Translations under genes and position numbers: made by a program
Shown: one piece after another, positions 25,607 to 33,503 of the stretch
How positions within the stretch are numbered: the first letter of the stretch is position 1
Layout: each line of letters opens with the position of its first letter
Source of the DNA: Gloeothece verrucosa PCC 7822
GTDB taxonomy: Bacteria > Cyanobacteriota > Cyanobacteriia > Cyanobacteriales > Microcystaceae
Reading direction: 5' to 3'
DNA length: 64,000 bases
Assembly (NCBI RefSeq): GCF_000147335.1
Contig: NC_014501.1
Coordinates: 2,354,300 to 2,418,299, forward strand
The notes under the pieces: model-generated
Seen by the model: only the letters and a program-made list of their open reading frames with translations
What the model was told of the DNA's origin: nothing
The model's database searches: none

Positions 25607-27571
25607 TTAATTGGTAGCAGCAGAAGAACGACGACGACGACGACGAATCACAGGACGATCATCAGAACTATCCTGATCCTCCTCATGAGCAAAGAAATCC
25701 TCCTCTATACTTCCATTATCTTCTACCGTTGGTATTAATTCGGTTTCTGGTTGAGCAATCTCAGAAATGGGAGAGACAGAATTAACCACCGGTTCTGAAA
25801 CAGATGTTATCTCTCTAATTTCCCTAGTTTCCTTGTCTTTGGGTTTTACAGAAACAATGACGGTTCTAGGGTCTTTAAATTCTCGTTCTAACAGTATTAA
25901 CGGAGAAATCCCCATTTCTGAGTAAACATCTTGCTCTAAATCCGACATTTCCACAGATACCCTTTCTAAAGGCATCTCATCCCGTCTTTGATTTCTGACT
26001 CCTCGCTCTCTTCTATCTTCTCGAGGGGGTTCGTATTCTAGATCTAACTCCCGTTCAGGAATGCCCGGCAAAATTTTCGTACCGCCTTCTTCTTTAATCA
26101 GATCATTAGAACGACGACGGCGACGACGACGGGCAGCCGCTAAGCCTTGGTCTTGATAGTTAGGATGATACAACAAGTCCATTTGTTGAGAAGTTTCATC
26201 CCCATCATCATAGTTAGCATCAAAACTGGGTTCAGGTTCGATAATTGGCTTTTCGGGTAGTCGAGGCGCGTGAGTTACTGCCGGTACGGTAGGCGGTGGG
26301 CTAAAGGAGAGAGTTTCTAGACTAACGACATCTGATTCTCCCGGCAGATGAGCTAAATGGCCTAACCCGCTACAGGTGGGACAGGGTTGACCAAATAGTT
26401 CATAAATATTTTTCCCTTGACGTTTGCGGGTTAATTCCACTAAACCCAATTCTGAGAGTTGGGCGATTTGGGGCCTAGCTTTATCGGCTTTGAGGGCTTT
26501 ATTAAAATGTTCTAGTAGTTTCAGTTGATCGCGGCGGGAGTCCATATCGATGAAGTCTACCACGATGACTCCCCCGATATTCCTCAGTCGTAGCTGACGG
26601 GCAATTTCTGTAGCGGCTTCGCTATTGGTCCAGAGTACGGTTTCTCGAGAAGTAGCTGAACGAGTAAACGAACCGGAGTTAACATCAATGACGGTTAACG
26701 CTTCGGTGGGTTCGATGATAATATAGCCTCCCGAGGGTAAATCTACTCTCGGTTTAAGGGCTTCTCGAATAGCGGCGTTAACGCGAAAATAATCTAAGAC
26801 TGATTGAGATTCTCGATGATAGTCGATCACCACCCCTTCGGGTGAGCGTCCTCCACTCCATCCGATTAAATGCTGTTTGACTCGCTTAACTGAGGCGGGG
26901 GTATCTACCACGATGCGGTTGACATCTGAGGTATACATATCCCGCAGCACCCGTTGAATAAAGTCATCATCTCGGTTTAAGAGGACCGGCGGACGGGTTG
27001 AAGCCGCTTGTTGTTGAATCAGTTCCCATTGCTTTTGAAGCACTTCTAGGTCTTCCATGATCGCTTCTTCGGCTTTTCCTTCTGCCTCAGTGCGAACCAA
27101 AAGCCCCATGCCGGCTGGTTTCACTAATATAGCCAAGGCTCTTAAGCGGCTGCGTTCATCTTCGTTTCTGATGCGTCGAGATAAGTTTACTCCTCTGCCA
27201 TAGGGCATTAAGACTAAATAGCGTCCGGGTAAGGTAATATTTCCCGTCAGACGTGGGCCTTTATTGCCGGTGGGTTCTTTCATCACCTGTACTAGCACCT
27301 TTTGTTGAGGGGCTAATAATTCTGTAATGGCTCCGGCTGTTTTTTTCAGGCGTAGAGGCCCTAAATCTGTTACATGAATAAATCCATTGCGTTCTGCATC
27401 CCCAATATTAACAAATGCTGCATCTATTCCGGGAATTACATTTTCTACTAAGCCTAAATATATGTCTCCTACTTGTTGATTGCCTGTAGCAACGACTAAT
27501 TCTTGAATTTGATCTTCCCAGAAAACAGCCGCAATGTGATGCTGCTCCGCGATAATAATTTGTTTTGGCAT
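25607..27571 (-). CDS. rne: Ribonuclease E/G
   Basis: A 654-residue protein. The catalytic half (about 1-400) has an S1 domain near 35-120 (Tyr-Leu-Gly-Leu-Val-Glu), the Asp-Val-Asn-Ser-Gly-Ser-Phe metal site with a downstream Asp-Phe-Ile-Asp-Met, and the zinc-link Cys-Pro-Thr-Cys near 396. The C-terminal 250 residues are acidic/Pro-rich and disordered, with an internal basic block near residue 485 and a terminal Arg6-Ser-Ser-Ala. In Anabaena that terminal motif binds polynucleotide phosphorylase. It starts mRNA decay and processes rRNA. It is followed by rnhB. Confidence 0.96.
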   Translation of the reverse strand: MPKQIIIAEQHHIAAVFWEDQIQELVVATGNQQVGDIYLGLVENVIPGIDAAFVNIGDAERNGFIHVTDLGPLRLKKTAGAITELLAPQQKVLVQVMKEPTGNKGPRLTGNITLPGRYLVLMPYGRGVNLSRRIRNEDERSRLRALAILVKPAGMGLLVRTEAEGKAEEAIMEDLEVLQKQWELIQQQAASTRPPVLLNRDDDFIQRVLRDMYTSDVNRIVVDTPASVKRVKQHLIGWSGGRSPEGVVIDYHRESQSVLDYFRVNAAIREALKPRVDLPSGGYIIIEPTEALTVIDVNSGSFTRSATSRETVLWTNSEAATEIARQLRLRNIGGVIVVDFIDMDSRRDQLKLLEHFNKALKADKARPQIAQLSELGLVELTRKRQGKNIYELFGQPCPTCSGLGHLAHLPGESDVVSLETLSFSPPPTVPAVTHAPRLPEKPIIEPEPSFDANYDDGDETSQQMDLLYHPNYQDQGLAAARRRRRRRSNDLIKEEGGTKILPGIPERELDLEYEPPREDRRERGVRNQRRDEMPLERVSVEMSDLEQDVYSEMGISPLILLEREFKDPRTVIVSVKPKDKETREIREITSVSEPVVNSVSPISEIAQPETELIPTVEDNGSIEEDFFAHEEDQDSSDDRPVIRRRRRRSSAATN

Positions 27572-28121
27572 TGAATTCCCTCAAACTTGTATGGTTGGTT
27601 AAGACGGATAATCTATGCTGTGTTCGTCGATTGGACTGTTCTTAAACACGGTCATTGGTTAAACTCTTCTTATCAAATATCGAGTTGAGCAGTAGAACAA
27701 TTACATTCTGTACATACCTATTTCAACTCACAAACGACTGTAAGGCTGTAAACGGTCTTTAAAGTTATGACTTTCCTTACTTTGGTTTACCTTTACCCAT
27801 AAGGAATACATAAATTTTTGGCTAAATCTTTCAAGTCCTTCTTGTGTAAATACGCGCTCGAATGCAGAATATCAGTTAGGGGTTAGCTCAGGATAGACGC
27901 TATGGAAACAAGGAGTATTTAACTCTGCATTCTATTTTTTTCAGTATGCTCTAACGACTACAGCAGATAGCTTTTGTCTAATTATCGCACTTTTGCTCCA
28001 CTAGAGCTATTCCTGTTTCCTTGTTTCTCAATAACCACTTTAGCAGTAGCTTTATTTTAGATTATTTTAACTTGAATATAACCTGAAAAGGATCACGATG
28101 GCAAGACAAATTTGAATTATG
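27572..28121 (-). promoter_or_regulatory. Long rne leader/promoter region
   Basis: About 550 bp without a gene separate the cysteine desulfurase stop from the rne start, both on the minus strand. The sequence is AT-rich with several T- and A-rich tracts. In Synechocystis the rne 5' leader is long and is cut by RNase E itself for autoregulation; a similar arrangement here is inferred from length and composition only. No coding frame, tRNA or named riboswitch was recognised. Confidence 0.5.
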
Positions 28122-29288
28122 TCATACCTTAATCAAGGCTTGACGAAGAGACTCTATGGTTTTTCTGGTGGTTATTGCCACTTTGTCTATTTCTTCGAGG
28201 GTATTAAACCTGCCAATGCCAAATCTTAAAGAGGCATAGGCTAATGATTTCTCATGTCCTAAAGCGCTTAAGACGTGAGAAGGGGCTGTCGAACTCGATG
28301 AACAAGCTGATCCTGAAGAAACCGCTACCGTTGATTGCATTCCTAGTAATAACGCATTTCCATCCACTCCTTCTACACTAATATTTAAGTTACCGGCGAG
28401 TCTCTGGTCCGCATGACCATTTAGATGTATTCCTTCTAGTTGGCTTATTTGTTGCCAGAGGCGGTCCCGTAACATTCTGAGTCGTCCGGTTTCAGACGGC
28501 ATTTGTTCTAGTCCTATTTCTACTGCTTTAGCCAAGCCGACAATTTGAGGTGTAAATAATGTTCCCGACCTTAATCCTTTTTCTTGTCCGCCTCCTTGAA
28601 TTTGGGATGCTAGACGTACTCTAGGGTTACGACGACGAACATATAAAGCACCAATTCCTTTGGGCCCATAAACTTTGTGGGCCGTCATAGACATTATATC
28701 TATGTTTTGGCTCTTTACATCTAGGGGGATTTTGCCGAGCGCTTGTGCGGCATCGGTGTGAAATAGAACTTGATGAGCGTGACAAATTTTCCCAATTTCG
28801 GCTATGGGTTGGATGACTCCAATTTCGTTATTGGCTGTCATCACCGAGACTAAAATGGTGTCGGACCGTATAGCTTTCTCTAATTGTACCAAATTTATTA
28901 ACCCATCCCCAGTTACAGGAAGATAAGTCACTTCAAATCCCAAACTTTCCAGATATTTACAGGGATCTAAAACTGCATGATGTTCGGTAGAAACCGTAAT
29001 GATGTGCCGCCCTTTACTAAAATATGCTTCGGCAACGCCTTTGAGCGCTAAATTGTTGGCTTCTGTGGCCCCACTGGTAAATATTATTTCTTCTGGGGTA
29101 GCGTTGATCGCATCCGCTAGGATTGCTCTAGCTTTTTTGATGGCTGCTTCTGCTTCCCATCCATAAATGTGAGTAATACTAGAAGCATTGCCAAAGTGTT
29201 CGGTAAAATAGGGCAGCATGGCTTCTAGTACCCGTTTATCCATTGGGGTTGTTGCCTGGCAGTCGAGGTAAATTGGGCGTTGGAGCAT
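28122..29288 (-). CDS. iscS: Cysteine desulfurase, NifS/IscS type
   Basis: A 388-residue PLP enzyme from the ATG at 29288 (a TTG 18 bases earlier is possible). It has Tyr-Leu-Asp-Cys-Gln-Ala-Thr-Thr-Pro near the start, Ser-Gly-Ala-Thr-Glu-Ala-Asn-Asn, Thr-Asp-Ala-Ala-Gln-Ala, the PLP lysine in Thr-Ala-His-Lys-Val-Tyr-Gly-Pro-Lys-Gly, and the catalytic cysteine in Ser-Ser-Gly-Ser-Ala-Cys-Ser-Ser. The long loop after that cysteine marks group I. It takes sulfur from cysteine for Fe-S clusters and thio-cofactors. No scaffold gene is adjacent. The choice of iscS over nifS is by lack of nif context. Confidence 0.93.
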   Translation of the reverse strand: MLQRPIYLDCQATTPMDKRVLEAMLPYFTEHFGNASSITHIYGWEAEAAIKKARAILADAINATPEEIIFTSGATEANNLALKGVAEAYFSKGRHIITVSTEHHAVLDPCKYLESLGFEVTYLPVTGDGLINLVQLEKAIRSDTILVSVMTANNEIGVIQPIAEIGKICHAHQVLFHTDAAQALGKIPLDVKSQNIDIMSMTAHKVYGPKGIGALYVRRRNPRVRLASQIQGGGQEKGLRSGTLFTPQIVGLAKAVEIGLEQMPSETGRLRMLRDRLWQQISQLEGIHLNGHADQRLAGNLNISVEGVDGNALLLGMQSTVAVSSGSACSSSSTAPSHVLSALGHEKSLAYASLRFGIGRFNTLEEIDKVAITTRKTIESLRQALIKV

Positions 29289-29603
29289 AAACAAGTTATC
29301 AATCAAGCATAGTGATTATGGTTGTTATGGGTTTGCGCTCGCTCAACTTGTGGTGAAAAATGTACCTACTTTATTGTACATCATTTTTTAACCTTTTATA
29401 TATATCGCGGTACTTGTCAAGCCAAAGGCAAGCGGCCAAAGTTTATCCCCCGAGCCTTTCCCAGCTTACTCAATTCGCTTAACACCCCTCTATATTGATA
29501 AAGACGTTGCCGCCAACGTCTCTAAAAATTCTCAAATTTTGTTGTTAAAGGATTAAAATTTAGATGACTTTATTATTTTTGTGCTTATTCTTTTCTTAAA
29601 AAA
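29289..29603. other. Intergenic region upstream of the cysteine desulfurase
   Basis: About 315 bp between two minus-strand genes. A 22-bp inverted repeat, ATGTAC-10 nt-GTACAT at 29360-29381, lies about 70-95 bp upstream of the desulfurase start and could be an operator. The remainder is AT-rich without a recognisable gene. Confidence 0.45.
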
Positions 29604-30329
29604 TTAACCTTTAATTAAAACGCCGGGTTCTTTTTGAATAGGTAATATATCTAAAAAGTCCGTTTGGGCACAATATTTTAAGTCTTCATGACAGTTTAAC
29701 CCCAATAACCGTTGACCATGACTGCATTTATGGAACATTTCTAGTAAATTATTTTGCCACTGAGTATAAAGCGCTCTAGCGGCTATGACTTCATCATTGC
29801 CAATTTCAATATTGTCTTGATGCTGCATCAGCAAATCAGCGATCGCGCCGGCACAAACAGCATCTTCTAAAGAATAGCCGCCTTGCCATCCCGAACCGAG
29901 TAACCATACCGTAGAGGGATTTTTCTCGAGTAAATAACTGACGATCGTTTTTCGATTGATCAAAGCGGCGGCTAATACGGTATGAGATTGTTCGACTCGT
30001 TGTAAGGCACGGGTGCCATTAGTGGTACTGATAAATAGACGTTTTCCTTGTACCAATTCAGGACTACAATCCAACGGCGAGTTACCTAAGTCACATCCTT
30101 CTACCTTAGCCCCCCCTCGTTCTCCCGCCAGAAGACGCTTTTCTGGCAACCAAGTCGAACTGACTTCGAGCAACTGTTCAAGAGAACTAAAGGCTTGTAC
30201 GGCTTCAGCACCAGCATTTAAAGCGGTTGAGATGGTTGTGGTAGCCCGTAATACATCGATCACTACGGCACAATCAGGTAAATCATGCGTCGGTGTTAAT
30301 TCGGGGGTGTGATAAACAAAAAGTTTCAC
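29604..30329 (-). CDS. comB: 2-phosphosulfolactate phosphatase family protein (ComB)
   Basis: A 241-residue protein. It has the ComB signatures [12 protein letters not shown], Gly-Glu-Arg-Gly-Gly, Gly-Asn-Ser-Pro, and Thr-Thr-Asn-Gly-Thr-Arg-Ala. The founding enzyme removes phosphate from 2-phosphosulfolactate in coenzyme M synthesis (Mg-dependent). ComB homologues are widespread in cyanobacteria, which do not make coenzyme M by any known route; sulfolactate or another phospho-acid may be the substrate. No ComA or other pathway gene is in the window. Confidence 0.9.
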   Translation of the reverse strand: MKLFVYHTPELTPTHDLPDCAVVIDVLRATTTISTALNAGAEAVQAFSSLEQLLEVSSTWLPEKRLLAGERGGAKVEGCDLGNSPLDCSPELVQGKRLFISTTNGTRALQRVEQSHTVLAAALINRKTIVSYLLEKNPSTVWLLGSGWQGGYSLEDAVCAGAIADLLMQHQDNIEIGNDEVIAARALYTQWQNNLLEMFHKCSHGQRLLGLNCHEDLKYCAQTDFLDILPIQKEPGVLIKG

Positions 30330-30544
30330 GACTTAAACCCTTACAGAAATAGCTAATTTTGACAATGTGTAGATTTTATCATGTCTGGTTAGAGGTGTTC
30401 GGGAATTTTTTAGAGTTATTTTGTTCCTCTCCACTAAGATTCTAAAATTTTTCTTATTTGGCCAACAAAATGGAACAAATCTCGTCTTATTGACCCAGTC
30501 ATATTTAAGTTAAGAAATTTTCCTTTATATAAGCTAAAAGGATC

Positions 30545-31771
30545 ATGAAACTCTCATTATCAAGCCCCTTGGCTGTTTTAGTATCAATTATCTTTACCCA
30601 ATTTCCGGCTTATAATTTGGTCAGCGCTGCCACTTTTGATCAACAGGAAGTAGATCAATCTTCGTTTATTGCGATCGCTAGGCCCTATGGAAATAATAAA
30701 TACGATCTATTAATTATTCGCCAAATTCCCCAACAACGACAGTGTTGGAGTGAAAGTGGCACGAAACCGGTCACAGTAGACCCTCTGTTGCTCAACTTTG
30801 ATTTTACGGGCAGTTGTGAACGCAGTACCGATAGTAATGGCTATTCGGTTCGCATTGATGGTGAAGATTATGGGTTAAATTATTTGCTCTCCATTGAACA
30901 GCGTAATGGGGAATTAGTCTTGGTTGCGCTAAATCGGGTTGATCCGTCTAAACCGCCCATTGTGATCGGTAGAACCTACGGAATGACTCAAGGTCTTTTG
31001 AAAATCTTTCTTAACCCCGGATGGCGATTTACCAAACGGACTTATCAAGGCAAAGTTTTAGGCCATGTGTATTTGACTGGGGATACTCAAGCGATGGTTC
31101 CAGAAGATAGTTCGGCGGTGTCTTCTTCTAATCAATCCGATACAGCCGCCCCCTCGAGCCAGCAGAACGGAAATACTAGCCCAACGGTTTCGCAGCAGTC
31201 GCCTGATGAATATACTTTTACGGCTGAATCTTCTGAACCTCCGGCCGCATCGAGCAATAATTCGTTTTCTAATGATAGTTCTCTAGAATCCTATCGTTCT
31301 GAGCGAACTCCTTCGGTTCCTGCGGCTAACAGTAACACTCGAGCTAATGTTCCTAATACTAAGAAATATTCTGGTGAATTACCCCCTCCCCCGTTTTCTC
31401 CGTCTTCTTTGCCGCCAGTTGCTCCCCCCTCTCAAAATCCTAACAATCAAATTGTTCCCCCTCCCTCTCTCAACTCGTCTAATTCACAACGTCAAAATTT
31501 ATCGGATACGCTCAATAATCTTAATAACAATTCTGGGCGAACGCCTTCTAGTCGTTCCATCGCTCAAGCGAAAAATTATAAAGTTTTAGTGGAGGCTAAA
31601 ACCGGTTCTCAACAACAACAATTGCGCTCACTTTATCCTGAATCTTTCCCCACAAAATACAATGGCCAGTCTTTTTGGCAAGTGGGAGTATTTAGCACGG
31701 CTGATAATGCCCAAAACGTGATCCAAAATTTAAAAAATGCAGGGTTAAATAGCCGAATGATTCCTTTTTAA
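30545..31771 (+). CDS. Exported DUF3747 protein with SPOR-like C-terminus
   Basis: A 408-residue protein. A signal peptide (Met-Lys-Leu-Ser...Ser-Ala-Ala) is cleaved near residue 29. The DUF3747 domain spans about 30-180 with several Cys and Trp residues, ending in an Asp-Thr motif. A Ser/Asn/Pro-rich linker of about 150 residues, including proline runs, leads to a C-terminal unit of about 65 residues (Phe-Trp-Gln-Val-Gly-Val-Phe-Ser-Thr, Ala-Gly-Leu-Asn-Ser-Arg-Met) that resembles a SPOR domain, which binds denuded peptidoglycan. Likely periplasmic or wall-associated. The SPOR reading is my inference. Confidence 0.78.
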   Translation: MKLSLSSPLAVLVSIIFTQFPAYNLVSAATFDQQEVDQSSFIAIARPYGNNKYDLLIIRQIPQQRQCWSESGTKPVTVDPLLLNFDFTGSCERSTDSNGYSVRIDGEDYGLNYLLSIEQRNGELVLVALNRVDPSKPPIVIGRTYGMTQGLLKIFLNPGWRFTKRTYQGKVLGHVYLTGDTQAMVPEDSSAVSSSNQSDTAAPSSQQNGNTSPTVSQQSPDEYTFTAESSEPPAASSNNSFSNDSSLESYRSERTPSVPAANSNTRANVPNTKKYSGELPPPPFSPSSLPPVAPPSQNPNNQIVPPPSLNSSNSQRQNLSDTLNNLNNNSGRTPSSRSIAQAKNYKVLVEAKTGSQQQQLRSLYPESFPTKYNGQSFWQVGVFSTADNAQNVIQNLKNAGLNSRMIPF

Positions 31772-31786
31772 CTAACCAATGAATCG

Positions 31787-32983
31787 TTAGTTTTGCAGTA
31801 AAAGCCGCTCATCATCTAAAAAATCATCTCTGATGATGGGCAAAGTCACCATAAAGGTTGTTCCCACTCCCACTTGACTTTTAACCTCAACATAGCCGCC
31901 ATGAGTCTCTACACAGCGTTGCACAATAGCTAATCCTAAACCCGTTCCTGCAATATTATCTACATTAGTGGCTCGAAAGAAAGGCTTAAACAGTCCTTCT
32001 ATTGCCTCTGGTGGAATGCCAATACCTTGATCTTGAACCGTAAAAATGACTTGCCCTTTTCCTTCAATTAAATCTAAGCGAATTATGCCGCCATTAGGAG
32101 AATATTTCAGAGCATTTCCGAGCAAATTATTTAAAATATGTCTAAGAAGATTATCATCCCATAGCCCATCATTAAAATTTCCATCGGCCTTAAAAATGAG
32201 TTGATGAGCCTCACTAATATTGAGACGAAAAGCCTGTAATATATTAGCACAAAATTCTTTTAAATTGAGAGGAACTGGATTAAATTTGAGTCTGCCGGCA
32301 TCGGCTCTGCCAATAATTAAAACTTCTGTTAACAACTGATCCATATCTTTAATAGCAGAACGAATCATTTGAAAATAGTTCAGTTGTTGTTCTTGGCTGA
32401 GTCGATCACGACAATCTTCTAATAAACCAGCCGACAAAAGAATCGTATTTAGAGGGTTGCGGAAGTCATGGGAGAGCATCGAAACAAACTCAGTTTTAAG
32501 CTGATTGATTTCTTTGGCTTTTGTGAGTTCGGCGGTGCGTTCCTCTACCCGCATTTGTAATTTCTCATTCATTTGTTCTAACTGTTGGGCCACTTGCTTG
32601 CGCTCAATGGCATAACACAGAGAACGAACCAAAATTTCTAGGGTGACGTGGCGTTTAACGAGATAGTCTTGCGCTCCTCGTCTGACGGCTTCGAGAGCGA
32701 GGTGATCATCATTGGTGTTGGTGAGAACCACAATGGGAACATGAGGAGCAATTTGCACTAAAGGGTTAAGAGACTCTAACCCTTGACTATCGGGTAGAGT
32801 CAAATCTAATAAAATGATATCAAATGGCTCAGAGCGGATTTTTTCTAGCCCTTCTCGTAGCCGCTTGACATGACATAAATTAAATTGTTTCAGATGAGAA
32901 CCCTTGAGAATTTCTTGCAGAAGTCTGGCTTCTGCCAAATTATCCTCAATTAACAAAACGTTGACTGTGCTGGTGAGTACCAT
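31787..32983 (-). CDS. Receiver-histidine kinase hybrid
   Basis: A 398-residue protein from the ATG at 32983; an upstream in-frame GTG at 33007 is less likely. An N-terminal receiver (about 1-125) has the phospho-acceptor in Ile-Ile-Leu-Leu-Asp-Leu-Thr-Leu-Pro and the Lys of Leu-Val-Lys-Arg. A coiled linker with Val-Glu-Glu-Arg-Thr-Ala-Glu-Leu leads to HisKA with Met-Leu-Ser-His-Asp-Phe-Arg-Asn-Pro and HATPase with Asn-Leu-Leu-Gly-Asn-Ala-Leu-Lys-Tyr and Gly-Thr-Gly-Leu-Gly-Leu-Ala-Ile-Val. No membrane segment. It is 64 bp downstream of rcp1 and probably co-transcribed, so it may receive phosphate from the phytochrome pathway. Confidence 0.9.
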   Translation of the reverse strand: MVLTSTVNVLLIEDNLAEARLLQEILKGSHLKQFNLCHVKRLREGLEKIRSEPFDIILLDLTLPDSQGLESLNPLVQIAPHVPIVVLTNTNDDHLALEAVRRGAQDYLVKRHVTLEILVRSLCYAIERKQVAQQLEQMNEKLQMRVEERTAELTKAKEINQLKTEFVSMLSHDFRNPLNTILLSAGLLEDCRDRLSQEQQLNYFQMIRSAIKDMDQLLTEVLIIGRADAGRLKFNPVPLNLKEFCANILQAFRLNISEAHQLIFKADGNFNDGLWDDNLLRHILNNLLGNALKYSPNGGIIRLDLIEGKGQVIFTVQDQGIGIPPEAIEGLFKPFFRATNVDNIAGTGLGLAIVQRCVETHGGYVEVKSQVGVGTTFMVTLPIIRDDFLDDERLLLQN

Positions 32984-33047
32984 CGTTATGCTGTTTACCC
33001 TCTCCACCTCTACCCTAACGCGATTTTGTTGCTTTTTAACATAAATT

Positions 33048-33503
33048 TTAGATTTTCTCGTCTGATGGTAAGGTAGCAGTGGTTAACCAAAAAGTTTCTA
33101 TTTCTTTGACAATGCGGAACAATTCGCTCAGATTACGGGATTTGCTGATAAAGCAATTCACGTGTAACTCATAGCTGTGGTCAATATCTTCCTCATTGCG
33201 GGAGGTACTTAAAACCACGACCGGAATTCGTTTGAGCGTTGGATCGGCTTTGATTTCGGCTAAAACTTCTCGTCCATCTTTTTTAGGCAAATTTAAGTCG
33301 AGAAGAATTAGATTAGGGCGGATAGCTTCTTTATACTCTCCCTCTTGACGAAGATAGTCCATAGCTTCCACCCCATCCCGGGCGATCATGAGCGTATGTT
33401 CAGTAGAGCTAGTTTTTAGGGCTTCTTGGATTAAGCGAATATCAGCTTTGCTGTCCTCCACTAATAATATAATTTTGGGCTTTACGTCCTCTCCGTAGCT
33501 CAC
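33048..33503 (-). CDS. rcp1: Response regulator, Rcp1 type
   Basis: A 151-residue single-domain receiver without output domain. It has the acidic pair in Val-Glu-Asp-Ser, the phospho-acceptor in Ile-Leu-Leu-Asp-Leu-Asn-Leu-Pro-Lys-Lys-Asp-Gly, and the later Ser-Lys. The Rcp1-like features are Leu-Ile-Gln-Glu-Ala-Leu and Val-Leu-Ser-Thr-Ser. No ATG precedes the domain. AGGAGG lies eight bases before the GTG at 33503 and only two before the GTG at 33509, so I choose 33503. The gene overlaps the end of cph1 by 62 bp. It is the expected phosphate acceptor of the phytochrome. Confidence 0.92.
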   Translation of the reverse strand: MSYGEDVKPKIILLVEDSKADIRLIQEALKTSSTEHTLMIARDGVEAMDYLRQEGEYKEAIRPNLILLDLNLPKKDGREVLAEIKADPTLKRIPVVVLSTSRNEEDIDHSYELHVNCFISKSRNLSELFRIVKEIETFWLTTATLPSDEKI

